Part shown: piece after piece, positions 34,696 through 47,434 of the stretch
Layout of the letters: each line of letters opens with the position of its first letter
How positions within the stretch are numbered: position 1 is the first letter of the stretch
Source of the DNA: Anticarsia gemmatalis
Taxonomy: Eukaryota; Arthropoda; Insecta; Lepidoptera; Erebidae
Length of the DNA: 64,000 bases
NCBI RefSeq assembly: GCF_050436995.1
Contig: NC_134763.1
Coordinates: forward strand, 2,418,001 to 2,482,000
Reading direction: 5' to 3'
The notes under the pieces: generated by a model
The model's input: the letters and a program-made list of their open reading frames with translations, nothing else
Databases searched by the model: none
Told to the model about the DNA's origin: nothing
Made by a program: the position numbers and the translations under genes

Positions 34696-37600
34696 ATGTA
34701 TAAATATTTATTATTAGGTTTAATTTTAGTCTTACCAAATGTGTGGTGTGAAAAGTTTAGATTTGACAACTACACGTTGTATAAAATAATTCCGAAAAGT
34801 TTGGAGCAGATTAAATTGCTTCAAAATCTTCAAGATGACGTCAGATATGACTTCTGGAGTGATCCGGTACCATCAGCTCCATTTGTTAGTATTCTATCAA
34901 GTCCTGGCAACAAAGGTGACCTTGAAAATTTTATGAGAAGTAATAACATGGATTTTGAAGTGCCTATGTCTAATATTCAAGAGTAAGTACACAATTTTAT
35001 TCAATTTATCACAACCCCTAAAGAAACTAAGTAAATTCCTTTATTAAATACTTTTTCATTCCTGTTTTACATTATTATTTGAGCCAAATATAAACCTCAC
35101 TGTGCTATTTAACTCAATCTCTTATTAATGTGAGAGTATTTCTATTTATCAGTCTTGTTACTAAACTCTGGGCCATTATTTAAGATATTCCAGACGAAAA
35201 AACTGAATATCCCATTTTAAAGATTACATTATCTCAAAAAAATATATATTTACAAAAAAATATGTTTTCAGGGCTATAGACAAAGAAGTAGTAGGAACAT
35301 ACACAAGAAGCAACGTAAACAGTATGCTATGGGACAGATATTACGAACTAGATGCCATCAACGCATGGATCGATGATTTAGTAGCAGCCTACCCAAATAT
35401 AGTCGCCAAAATCATCGGTGGTGCGACTTTCGAAGGCCGAGAAATCGTAGGACTTAAAATATCTCATGGTGAAGGAAGAAAAGTGATATTTTTGGAAGGA
35501 GGTATCCACTCAAGGGAATGGATATCACCAGCTACAGTGAACTTTATCACGAAAGAACTGTTGACTAGTGATGATGAAGAAACGAAAGCAGCAGCAAGAG
35601 ATTATGACTGGTATATCTTCCCAGTAACCAACCCTGATGGATATATTTGGACTCATACAAATGTAATATTTCATACTATACCTACAATATATTGCCTAGC
35701 GTTTTCAAAATATTTAACGAGTTAATTTATATTTTTCAGTTCAGAATGTGGCGTAAGAACAGACGTCCTATTGGACAACACTTTGGCGTTGATTTGAATA
35801 GAAACTGGAATAACAACTGGTTATGTAAGTTTAAAATTTAATTTTTTTCGGCCTAATTTTGAGCATACTCTAATAGAAATTAGAATAACCTAAAGTACTT
35901 TCCTGAATTTACGAATCTAATCTGAAACCTCGATATCAGCAGTCACTACTCCAGCTTAGAAAAACAAAAGAAGAATAAGAAAATCTTTTGAGCTTTTTTA
36001 CCTACGCTTTGAAAATAATTTAGGTTTTATACTCATAATATTATTTTGTGTCTTCGACAGTACATGGATCCAGTACCAACCCAGCTTTGGATACCTACGC
36101 TGGTCTAGGACCATTCTCAGAACCAGAAACAAGGACTCTATCTGCTTACATCTCGTCTATCAGCGATAGAATAGACTTGTATCTTTCTTTCCACTCGTTC
36201 AGTGAGCTCTTGTTGTTGCCTTTCGGAAACACGACTGAACCTTTAGCTAATTATCATGATGCGGTAAGTTAAATTCGAATATTTTTGTTATTGTAGGTTT
36301 CAATACAGAAAATATACCAATAATTTAGAGGAATGAGTTATTTGTGATGTTGAAAACATCTTGGTCAACAAGTGAAGATAAATGTTGCTATTGGTTGAAA
36401 CAGTTTTTTAAGGTATTAATATAAGGTATAATAATACATAGTCTCTAACAGAAATTGAATCACGTGAAGATTCAACGCTAACTCCCCTTTTTCACAAGAG
36501 GTGACCCATGCCCAGCAGTAGGATAGTACTGAGTTTAATTTAATAAGTCATTAGTTATAAAGAAGAATGATCAGTTTACGTCTAATCATAATACTGGCAA
36601 GAGTCTAAAATATTTAAATTGGGTTATGAATTTATACAAAGAAAAAATCTTCTAGGAATACAGAATAGGTAAATAAAGTTCCTAGTTCGCAAACAAAATC
36701 TTTAGTACACTATACCGAATCGTAAAGAATATTCGCAAAAGTTTTTACCTCTATATCCTATTTCAAGGTAAATCCTTTCCTTTCATGTTGACGATTGAGA
36801 TCTTTTCACTATGAGCGGGAAAGCCGAGTCAATGCCAAATCTTTTTCATATTACATGCATCAACGTCTTGCGAAACCTCCATAATATCTGCTTTGCTTTG
36901 TAAGCGTTGATTTTGGGTTTCTATACAAATAAAATATTTATTTCGTTTGCTTTTCTTTATTTTAGTTTTTGGTTTGGCGATACTTATAATATCGAGACAA
37001 TACGACATTTTTATCAGCAAATAGATCAACCAAAGGCTCCAAAGATCATAGCCAGTTATAAGCTCATAGCCTTAATCAACGGTCGGTAAACGATCTCTGT
37101 GTAAAGCAACCCTTGGCGCGGTCATTTTATAGATGGGTGACCGCATAGTGATATTAGAGCTGAGCTTTTCCGTGCTTCAGAATGCACGTTAGAAGTTGGT
37201 TCCGGCTGTTGTCTAAGACGACAACAGCCATGTTAAAGATGTTTCGGGTGGCTTTCACAAATTCGGCACTAGGTTGCTAGGACACCTACATACGATGAAA
37301 TAAAAATTTGGTCTCAATGCTCCCAATATCAAAATGCTGGATAATAATTATTTTACATTTACATATTTTTTTCACTTTCAGATGAAAATAGGCCGTCGTG
37401 CTATGGGCGCTCTTTCAGTTAGATACGGAACTCAGTACGTCACAGGCAATATTGCCGAAGCTATCTGTAAGTAATACTTTGTGCGAGGTTTCAATATCAT
37501 ATGCGAGAATCCTATTCAAATCTAGACTTTGCTTATGTGCGATTGTATTGAATTTGGTTGGTGGCAGCTTGTTTTTGTGCTACAATATTTTTATTTGTTT

Positions 37601-38583
37601 TGGATTTTATTTCATTTACTTACATGATGATCTAGTGACTGAGTTGTTATTGCTGTGGCGCGATTCTCTACAGTCGATTCTGTCAACTGCCAAAATAGTT
37701 CCTGCGACGACCGTCAGAGGCGTTGATAATATTTTCATATAAAATTTCGAGAAATTTTGTATGAAAATCTCATCAGCGCCTCTGACGGGTGTCGTAGGAA
37801 ATATCTTGGCAGTACATTCTAAATGTCAAAATTTCGACTGCTAGCCGGTTGTCGGTAGTCGATAGTGGTAGGGAATCGAAGTACTGATCACGAGATGAAA
37901 TCGTCTGTATTAGCTCTATTCCATATTATTGTCATATTTCAATAATAGTTTGGAGTTGAGCAAAATTCCCCAAAAATTAACCAGACCAAACATAATTTTA
38001 TTCATTCTATATCATACTTTCATAAAAATCCTAAATAACACGTTATTTTAATAAGTTATCTCTCAATATAATGTATAACCAATCACAAATCGCAAAATAA
38101 ACCAGTTTAAAGGTAATCAAAGTGCACTAATTCACGCCTAATTTAACAAAGTCCAATGCAACGTCAGGTTATATTAATTAAATTTTCATAAGGCTCTACC
38201 CCCTTTCCGAGCTAGTGGTAGATTCAGTAATTGTAGCGACTATCATAAGTGTCAATATTTGACCTAAGTGAATAAATGATTTGATTTTGATTTTGATTTA
38301 AAGCCAACTTGTTCCAGACCAAGCCACAGGTGGAAGCGTGGACTGGGTAAAGGAATCTCTCCAAGTTCCTTTAGTATACTGCTATGAACTCCGTGATAAG
38401 GGTACCTATGGCTTCCTGCTGCCGCCAGAACAGATCTTACCGAACAACTTAGAAGTCATGGACTCAATTCTCGAGATCATCTTTCAAGCTAAACGATTTG
38501 GGTATATGAAAACGAGTAGCGCTTTTAGTGTACAGAGTTCTGTAGTACTGATTGTTATGGCTGTGTTGGCACGATTTTTGTAG
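34696..38583 (+). CDS. Gene F: M14 zinc carboxypeptidase precursor, probably GPI-anchored
   Basis: Six exons: 34696-34982, 35272-35662, 35740-35824, 36061-36263, 37382-37466, 38318-38583; 438 aa. The signal peptide (KYLLLGLILVLPNVWC) and propeptide (FRFDNYTLYKIIPKS) closely follow gene E. The peptidase domain starts near TRSNVNSMLWDRYYELD. All functional residues are present: GGIHSREW, MWRKNRR, DLNRNW, SFHSFSE, Tyr248 in YQATGGSVDW and Glu270 in YELRDKGTYG. Val at 255 predicts CPA-like specificity. The hydrophobic end VQSSVVLIVMAVLARFL fits a GPI signal. Introns 4 and 5 carry transposon debris: a 5S-derived SINE before exon 5, a foldback MITE, and a LINE 3' tail that stops about 16 bases before exon 6. 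This is the last gene of the array; no further M14 exon follows. Confidence 0.95.
37040..37310 (+). mobile_element. 5S rRNA-derived SINE-like repeat, copy 3 (intron 4 of gene F)
   Basis: AAAGCAACCCTTGGCGCGGTC and GATGGGTGACCGC reproduce the box-C half of 5S rRNA. The body continues with TTTTCCGTGCTTC and ends near ACATACGATG. It ends about 70 bases before exon 5. Confidence 0.65.
37658..37884. mobile_element. Foldback MITE (family M1), long-hairpin copy in gene F
   Basis: Two arms, 37689-37748 and 37751-37810, are near-perfect inverted copies about 60 bases long around the centre AATTTCGAGAAATT. The right side ends with GGTTGTCGGTAGTCG and GAATCGAAG, also found at 56255-56442 and 58270-58432. 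No coding capacity. Confidence 0.7.
38177..38301 (+). mobile_element. LINE 3' end fragment just before exon 6 of gene F
   Basis: CCTTTCCGAGCTAGTGGTAG followed by GATTTGATTTTGATTTTGA at the end is the plus-strand version of the repeat at 19862. The (GATTTT)n tail marks a LINE 3' terminus. The insertion stops about 16 bases from the splice acceptor at 38317. Confidence 0.65.
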
Positions 38584-39587
38584 AATTGATTTTGTTGTAA
38601 TGTTGATGGTAATAATTTATTTTTGAATTTATTCGTTGTTTTATTTCTTGTTTGTGTTAGTATTCCTCATACCTTGTCTTTCAATTTGATTGTTTTCGTA
38701 GTACAACCGTGAAGTACAAACAACAGATAGATAATTTATGTTATATGAATATCACAATAATAAGACGAGATAATCAAGTTTTTCGCAACTTGTCATCAGC
38801 GATGATAACTGTACATACATATTATTATGTACATACATACCTATTATTATTTAAAATCTCGTCTTTTTCCCATACGAGTAGACAGAGACCAGACAATGCT
38901 ATTTGATACGACCCGTTCAATCTTTCCTAGCTTCATTCAGATCCATACATCTTGACATACAGGAAAGATAAATAGTTAAAACTAGGTTATAATCTAGGTT
39001 AGTATTTAGTGCTTATAGGTAATTGCAACCGGCTATAAAAGGCACGTGCTGTATATTCATATGTTATATTTATCTTTAACATTGCGGGTATCTTTAGATA
39101 AACGTCTCTACACGTTTTACCCATAATCCTATTAATTATGTTATAAGTAGATTTAGTTATCTAAATGATTGGCTACCTACTACCGATAGCGGATATAAAA
39201 GATTATAAGATTTTGTTTATTGTAAAAACTTCAGAATGATTTACTATGCAATAAAGCATTAAGAATCGGTCCGCTTAGAAGTGACTAGCCTTTTGTAGGT
39301 AACTAGTTTAACATACGTGTAGAACAAATTGAATAGGTATGAAGATGAGTATAACAAGTGCTTGAACTGAAGAGAAATAAAAATGTAGTGAATTAAAGTC
39401 AGTAGGGGAAATAAAAATATTGCTTTCTTTGTTAAAATGTAAATAATTGGTTAGTTTGATAAGCGTCCTTCACCGAGTTTCAAAAGACTTTTATTAGGTG
39501 ACTAAACAAAACTTAAAAAAAAAAAGAAAATATGCTTGGTGGGAGAATAAACGAAACTTTACTAAACTTTTAAACTCTCGCGTTGCA

Positions 39588-39768
39588 TGTTTAATGTATA
39601 ATAGAATACGGGAATTAACATTCGTCCGCCTCATATACACGAAGTCCTGTCATCGCTGCTCCAGTCAGCTTGCGACCACGGCGAGTGCAACCTGCGCCGA
39701 AACGTTAGGCATTTTAAGGTAAAATGCGTGTTCGCGTTAATTCCCGCATTCTATTACACATTTTACTC
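39588..39768. mobile_element. MITE with inverted ends AATAGAATACGGGAATTAAC
   Basis: The left end AATAGAATACGGGAATTAAC and the right end GTTAATTCCCGCATTCTATT are inverted copies with one mismatch, about 180 bases apart. The middle is GC-rich (CATCGCTGCTCCAGTCAGC, GCGCCGAAACGTTAGGC) and looks like a moth dispersed repeat. Confidence 0.6.
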
Positions 39769-40116
39769 TCCTTGTCATAGATTAGATTCAATTAGGGCAA
39801 GTACAATAATAATTCAGGTTTACGGATATAGTTGTTTTGGTTCTTTAAAATCCAAGATCTTCATAAATTATTCGTCTAAAAATGACTTTAAATCACAATA
39901 AACAATACTCTCTAAAACCATTTTTGTATCAGCGCAAAGGGCACCTAAGTAGTTCTAGTTTTGCTATAAAACGAGAAGGCTTCTATTGACTGAGACTGTA
40001 AAACACCATGTGAAGATTTAGCCGCCAGACATTAAGCTATATGAGAGAGCGGTCAGCGGGCTTTGGACGGTTTATCCGAGAAGTAACCATTCTTTATCGA
40101 GAATATATACTTCTTC

Positions 40117-40216
40117 TTATCTCTGCATCACCCGTAGGTTGACTGGTAGAGAATGCCATAGGCTTTAAGTCCGCCTTTATACAACTTTTGTATATGAAGT
40201 AAATAAATAAATATAT
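40117..40216 (+). mobile_element. LINE 3' terminus fragment
   Basis: TATCTCTGCATCACCC, then GAGAATGCC and TTTAAGTCCGCC, followed by a TAAATAAATAAATA tail, resemble the 3' end of a widespread lepidopteran LINE. It is heavily 5' truncated. Confidence 0.5.
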
Positions 40217-40494
40217 TTTCAGTGTGTTTTGTTTGCGATTGAGTAGTATTCCAGCCACTGTTTGCGGGGTCTTCTTAATTAGTCATATAGCCAAATGATT
40301 GACAAAAAGCATGGTAGGTATATAAAGCACAATACTGTTTGTACATACATAAATACATATAGATACTTATTTAGAACGTTTCAGTATGCAACTTAATAAT
40401 AAAAGATTATTGTTTGTATTTTTTTCGCAGATGGTGGAATTAATATCAAAATGCTAATGTAATCGACTAAAATGGCGGAGTAATTATATTTATT

Positions 40495-40740
40495 ATAGCT
40501 GACCCGCGCAACTTCACTTGCGTCACATAAGAGAGAATGCGTCAAAATGTTCTCCATTTTTGTAACATTTATTACTCGTACTCTGCTCCTATTGGTCGTA
40601 GCGTGATGATATATAGCCTATAACCTTCCTCGATAAATGGACTATCTAACACTGAAAGAACTTTTCGGACCAGTAGTTCCTGAGATTAGCGCGTTCAAAT
40701 AAACAAACAAACAAACAAAGCTTTATAATATTTGTATAGA
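40495..40740 (-). mobile_element. Helitron-like element, copy 4 (minus strand, damaged end)
   Basis: GCTGACCCGCGCAACTTC through AATATTTGTATAGA. The CTAG terminus has become TATAG and the CTCTTCAG segment near the other end is deleted. Confidence 0.75.
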
Positions 40741-42682
40741 TTTAACACGCAATATACAATAAATATGATTTTAAAAATCAACACAAATTCACCAACAACA
40801 AAATACACCCCAAAATTTACGAACTTAAATCACCTTTGCAATCCAAAAGCCCATTGCAACCAATCGGAACTTAAATTAAAACGCATAAATTCTTCACTCT
40901 CGCATACAACGTGTACGGAACCTTCCGCGTTATCGCGATCCAGCTCTTTGACTACATGCCTGAAGCTAGTTGGAAGTGCACGCGGATTCCTGAAACCTTT
41001 GTACGGCTAAATTTATAAGCTTAGGGCGGATATACATATCTACATCGGGTGCAGTGTTTGAAAATTTTCCTTTGAGAAAATCGGAAGTGCATAGCTGAGT
41101 AAATTAAGACTGTATCGAAAATATCTTGGGGAAAATTCTGTTGGTGTTTCTGAAAGGGTTTCGAGTTTTTTATTAGTTTTTTTAATATATTGGATAGGTC
41201 TAGACTTGGAAGCAATTTTGTGTTAAGAAGGAAATTGCATGAAGGCGTAAGGCAACCGATTTGATCAAATATATACGTACTTCATAATATTATTGTAGTA
41301 TTATATCGTTCAATAACTCTAAGTATATATTATGATTATGTTTTAACAGAACAGCCATAATTGATTTACTTTTTGACTTAACAGTTTCATAAAGGAGGGA
41401 TAGGATTGATATTGGAATTGGTTCTATAAATTATTTATTAACTCAAATTATCATAAAAATTATTATTATGATACGATACGATTACATAGAGACCTTATAA
41501 ATAAGTATACACACATATCAATATTTCCAAGAAAAACAAAAACAAACACCTAGTATCTCATTTCACCAAGTGGTACCTTCAACCAAAAACATTACTTCAG
41601 TACCAAAATCCAGTGGACCAAAAACGTAATTGCGAAGATCTATCTATCAAGGTAGTTAGCTGGTCGCATTCAGTTCCCGGTCGAGTTATTTATGTTAACG
41701 TAATGTCCTCTGCGACCTCTCCATTCATTGGAACAGCGGTCATTGGTTGCAAATCGCCAGTTCTAGATTCCTAATGTACATGGTTGGGATTGGTGAGATG
41801 ATACTCTGTTTTGCAACATTACCAAGATGAGGCTGGTCTGCAATAATACAAATGCGACAACTGCTATTAACATTTTAGTCAAATAAGTAAACATAATAAT
41901 ATATAAGTATTTACGTTAAATTTGTAAGTTTGAAACATTGGATATCTGTAACATTGTTTTCTTTCTGCTCGGAAAGGGGCACAGCAGAAGCATGCCTGCA
42001 ACAAAATGCTCAGCATCGTATTAGGACTGTTTTTAAAGTCTTGAGTATGTTAATTCTAAAATTAAAGCAATGGCAAATTTTGGAGAGTGCACACACATGC
42101 CCTAAAACTTAAGTTAAAAGATGATCACTTAACTACTTCCATTGCTCTGAACATTTTGTAGATCTGCAACTAACGATTGTTAGTCTTCTTCTACTCCCGA
42201 ACGAACGATTTTTAAATATATCTTTAATAATTGCCTATTCTCTCACAACACTACAGAAATACACACGTACGAATTATTGATACTTTTAAAGAACATAACA
42301 TCTCTATAAAATTCAACCAGCATTCAAAGTGAAATATAAAACGGGCGAGATGTATTGAAGCTCTGGAAGCCTGGAGCCACGCGTTGCAATAACCTGCTTT
42401 GTTTGGAGATCTCAATAACTAGAACTAGGTATGGAGAAATAGTGCTGAATTGAGTATTGCTGTTGCCAAAGCTGTATTTTATTATAATGAGAGTTACCGG
42501 AAATAATTCTCCTATAGAGTTTATTTGCTGGTTCATTTATAGTAAGGTAAGTAGTATGTTAAAGATGTCTTATGATGGCGATTTATTTCTCAAGATATAA
42601 AACAGATAAAAGACAAGAAGAAGTTTTTATTAGTGAAACACCGTGGAATCCTAAAATAAAGAAAATATACAATATGTACAAT

Positions 42683-43748
42683 ATGTACTATCGAACAAAC
42701 TGAATCATGACCCACCATGTGCTCATTTTCTAAAACACGTCTATATACACGTAGGCCGAAATTCGCTTGAACTTACGTTTCCTTGGTGATGAATTTGTTA
42801 TCTGTCATTATTGCGACAAATATTTGTGCGTCAATACAATAATGCTTTGCTACCGTTTTCAACAGGCTACGTGGCGTAGTGGGTTGATGTTACGACTGCG
42901 ACGCGTCAGGAGTGGGTTCGATACCCACTCAGGACATGGTTTATTCGGCCATTATAGGAAATAATGTAAATAAAAAAATTAAAATAATATAGGGTAACCA
43001 GCATAGTTATTATCCGGTTAAGGAATTAATACACAATTTTGGTCAATATTATCTTGATTTAGTAAAACATTGACATAAACTCTATTATAAACGCAACTTA
43101 AATATTCTTTCTAAGAGAACATCAGTCCTTTGTTTCAATAACTTTATACTAATTCAATATAAAACACTTAAAAACCAGAAATACCAGCGAATACTGTTAA
43201 TTCAAATGTGTTATCCTTAACAAATATTGCAACAAACTTACTTTTTCTTTTCGAACTACACACCTGTCGCACAAACGTCGGACATGAGTTCTATAAATTA
43301 AAAATGTTACCAATATTCTAAAAGTGACATAAATCGCAATAAATTTGAACTGGTTACTTTAGAAATTAAAATAAACGTATTATTCCTTAACATTGGCAAT
43401 CACTGTATGATGGGCAATGACTATAGTGGTTACCCTAATCGTTTCACAGATTTCTAAATGACGTGCTATTTGATATTTGACACAAATAGGTTTTTTCGTA
43501 GTGAAAAAAGTTTAGACTATTTACATTCTAGATTCAAATTAAGAGTGATTTATCGAAAACGTGTCTACGCACTGTAATAACAAAGGTCAAAGTTGACTGT
43601 AATCGTAATACATCATAACACAGTCGTATGCGTGTTTAAAATGTCCTAAGTGCAACTTTGACGCTAAAGACTGAATTCTTACTGTTTTGACGGTGTCAAG
43701 CGAATTATCGGCAAAATGGGTCATGATTCAGTTGGTTCGATAGTACAT
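42683..43748. mobile_element. TIR-bounded segment, about 1.07 kb
   Basis: The left end 42683-42714 (ATGTACTATCGAAC...GACCCA) and the right end 43717-43748 are inverted copies over 32 bases with one mismatch. A tRNA-derived SINE sits inside at 42864. No transposase is seen, so this would be a non-autonomous DNA transposon of unknown superfamily. Confidence 0.55.
42864..42960 (+). mobile_element. tRNA-derived SINE head
   Basis: A-box-like TGGCGTAGTGG and B box GGGTTCGATACCC at tRNA-like spacing, followed by AGGACATGG. The short length and lack of an acceptor stem argue against a tRNA gene. Confidence 0.5.
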
Positions 43749-46700
43749 ATGTACGTATAGATATAATGTCACGCCTTTTTCCCATATACTAGGTAGGATC
43801 CATAGATCTTGTCTTGCATAAAATGAGTAGGTCTAACATATTTTATTGCTCAGACCGTTTTATCAAACTTATCATATTAAGCGATTCTAGATAGATACAG
43901 CAAATAAGAGAAATGTGACGATACTGTCGATAAAAGCAAAAAATAAAATGTTATGAGGTAGCAGGTGAACAAACAGAAAAAAACACACAGTCGAATTGAG
44001 TACCTCCTCCTTTTTTGAAGTCAGTTAAAAAACATCAAAAGAAATCTTGGTCCTAAATTAAACAACACATCATATTTGTCATATCAAGAAGTGCATTGAA
44101 AACAAACAGAATATAAAAGGGGAAATACCACTATGATTATTAAAGAGCCTCGGGTTATTGTTAAGCCAACAGTTTCACTGAACCACTCACCGGTAATGGA
44201 TTTGGTGGAAATTAATTATTTTCACCGTTGCGTGGACTGCCTGTATTTCTAGAATTTTTGATGTGTGAAATTCAAACGATTGATCTCACAAACGATAATC
44301 AACTTTATTGTATGAACATTATGGTTGAATTTCAAATGTTTTGTTTCGAGTTTACCGCTACCATTGGTGTTTGTGAAATGGTTTATTTTGTCGGTAATTA
44401 GAAGTTATTTTGTGGGTGGTTTAGCTGTTATAACTATGAATTTGTTTATAAGAGCTGTGTTGATGTTTTGTAATGACAATGGTTTTATCGTTTTATTTTT
44501 GTTTCCTTTTTATAAAAATACTTATGTGTCATGCTTACATATTTTAGCTTTGCGTTGGACATGTTAATGCTACTATATTTTCGTCTGTATGTTAGGAATT
44601 AATGATTCCGACTAGTGTATTGAAGAACTTAATAAAGTTTTAGGGGCTTATTGTATACATCTTTTATAGTTATTTAAAAGTCAAGAGGTATAAACGTCCA
44701 AGAAAACGATATATTCGACGAAAATCTGTTGTACAAGTAAAATGTACATAGTATATACTCATCTGATACTGCCATCTATGATATTACTCTTCACTTTAAA
44801 GTAGATACTCTTCTCTTTAGTGTCGTACATTGCTAAGTACGAAAGCTGTAGACCTACATAACTGACGATCATAAATCAAATACCTATCGACTAAAGTTCC
44901 ACCAAAACAAATGTTAAGGCCCAATCCGTTGCATGTTTCGACATGCAGCCATTGCTCCTACCGCGGTTTCCGATAAATTTGCTTCTATACATACACATAT
45001 AATTATATATGTATGTTTGCTTGTGGCCGAATATGCTATGTGTCCAACAGTTTTTTGTCCGGGACAGCAAATTGAATTTCTACTTTGTTTCCAGTTGAAA
45101 GCATTGTTTGTTTTTAGTTGGTTTGTGCTATAATTGGGTTAGGATTTTTTTAGGAGTGTTCGCCTTTTGGGGCTGTTCGTGGGAGGAAGGAAAATAGAAA
45201 ACGTGTGGGATTATTTACTTTGTTTTTTGTTTAGAGCTTGATAGTACTTTATCAATGATGAGGTGTCATTGCTTTATTGTAAAGCGAATCGTGTCTGGAT
45301 GATTCAAGTGAAGAACTAATGGGGTTTCAGTTGATGAAAAATGGTAAGAAAACAGTTTTTTCTAACAGCCCTTTCCTCTAACTTATTCCAGTAGGTGGCC
45401 CCTGACCAGCAGTTGCACATGAATAAGTTTTTTCGAATCATATAAGTTCATAGCAATATGTAAGTATAGCTTATACCACATTTTTAACTTAAGCAAAATA
45501 ATTTTACAGTTTGATGGTACTGTTGTGGCTAGAAGTGATAATACAGTATATAGAAAAAAAAGCAACACGTTAATAATAGCTTTAAATGGTTAAACTCAAT
45601 CACACGATAATCAACCCTAATTCGCTACTGTTAAAATCCAATTTCGAATAGTATTTCTTTATAATTTGCCAGTGTTTTAAGCAGATGTTGAACTAAGTGT
45701 CGACTCATCACAATACAAAGATGTTTGAATGATAATTTTTTTATGGTTTCGGTAATCTTTTGATTTTAAATAACTTTATAAAACTAAGTGGTTGATTGTG
45801 TTTTAGTTACTTTATTCACACTAATGTCTTTGGTTTGATGATTTGATTCTCAGATCAGGAATTGATAAAAATTGAGTAAAATGTTTTGACAGGTTAAAAA
45901 GTTTTGTGACTCGCAATAAATGTCTTTCATTTTTATAAAAAAATAAATGCGTGGAAGTACGTTTCTTAAATGTACAGAAGCTTTCATTATTGTATTCCAT
46001 AATTTTTTTAATTATTTAATGCAATAGGCAATAAAATTTCTTCGCGTAAACAAAACTTTGGTTTGTGCAAATTCCAAGAAAAGAACCAATTATCTTAAAA
46101 GCCAAACAATCTAAAATTAGCAACCAAATACCCAAACACCTAAAAAGCTGAGCCAAAAAAAGTAAAACTTAACACATTGAATCGATCAATTACATTCGAA
46201 ATAAGAGCATTTCTTATCAATAATGGATCAATCACTGCAGTCACGACCGTTTAGATTGGCGTGTGTGAAATAAAAAATGGCCGAATTACTTTTACGCCAA
46301 TTAAGTGGCCATTGTAAGTGTAAACTGTTTCTTTTTGTGGTACAAAAACATGTAATTATTTGATTTAAATTGTGGTAGTTTTTGTTGCTGATTGTTTATT
46401 TATAGGTCTTGTTAGAAGAGCTATTTAGACTACTAGATGTTTGTGTTAGTTTTAGTTCTTGTATATTGCTGTATTGTTAAATTGCATAGATCGTCACTTT
46501 TTTGTACTGCAGTATTTTGGAATAAATGTTTGTAATATTGACTCAAAAAAAAAAAAAAATACTATTGGGAATATAAAAATTACTGCAACAACTTTTTTCT
46601 GTTCGAATCATTAAGTTTTAAGTGATAGTTTGTTAAACATATTTATTTCAAGCAAATTTTCCATGAAGCACAACAATTCGGTCTAAAACAAACGTAAGTA

Positions 46701-47280
46701 GCTCTTTTTAGACATGATTTGTAGCTAAAGGCCCGTTTATACATAAAATACACTCATAATTTTACATTTCACTGAGTCATTTTGTTGACACAATTCGCAT
46801 CAAAAAGTCCTTTCTCCCAAACGAGCTATCGATACAACTTTCAAAAACACATAAAAAAGAAATTCCCCACAGTTTAAATGCTCACTTTCACAATATTGAA
46901 CTAGCTAAGGTAAATACGTATGGCACTAAAAGTCCCAGAGTGCCACTAAAATGTACTACAAAATGCGTTTAGTTTCTTCAGTTTCTAAGAAAACATTTGC
47001 AATATTTACTTATAAATTTTGTTGAAGCTGGGTTTATTTACATTCCTAAGCAACATAACGCCTGTTATGTCCTAAAGGTAGGACAGAGGAGAAATACATC
47101 CGCGCTTCGCAGTTTACGATAAAATCGTTTTACATGAATAATAGGGGGTACATATTACCATACCTATGGTTGCTATTGAATCTATTCTAATTTAAATTAG
47201 AAAAGACCAATAGTATTTCCTTGTTCTAGGAAACGAACATGAGACCTCTTAGTCAGCTGTCGTATACACTACCGTCCTGC
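43749..47280. other. Gene-free stretch
   Basis: AT-rich with a poly(A) run near 46541. The open frames (for example 44325-44567) lack codon bias, splice context or motifs. A small GC-richer island is at 46200-46320. Confidence 0.4.
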
Positions 47281-47434
47281 ATCACGTATCTCAGTTGACA
47301 TCTATTTAAAAGGCACCGCTGTACATTGTTTTCTCCCTTAGATTATAGTGATTAACTCGTTACGTCAAAGCAGCAATGTTTTGCATAGTGCCTATCTATT
47401 TGACGTACACTAGTTGTCAACTGAGATACATGAT
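47281..47434. mobile_element. MITE, 154 bp, with 24 bp inverted ends
   Basis: The left end ATCACGTATCTCAGTTGACA and the right end TGTCAACTGAGATACATGAT are inverted copies with two mismatches over 24 bases. The interior does not code. Confidence 0.65.

Larger units (their letters stand above)
38584..42682. other. Gene-free region downstream of the array, first part
   Basis: I see no M14 exon or other gene. It contains a MITE at 39588-39768, a LINE 3' tail at 40117-40216 and a Helitron-like copy at 40495-40740. The rest is AT-rich. Confidence 0.45.
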
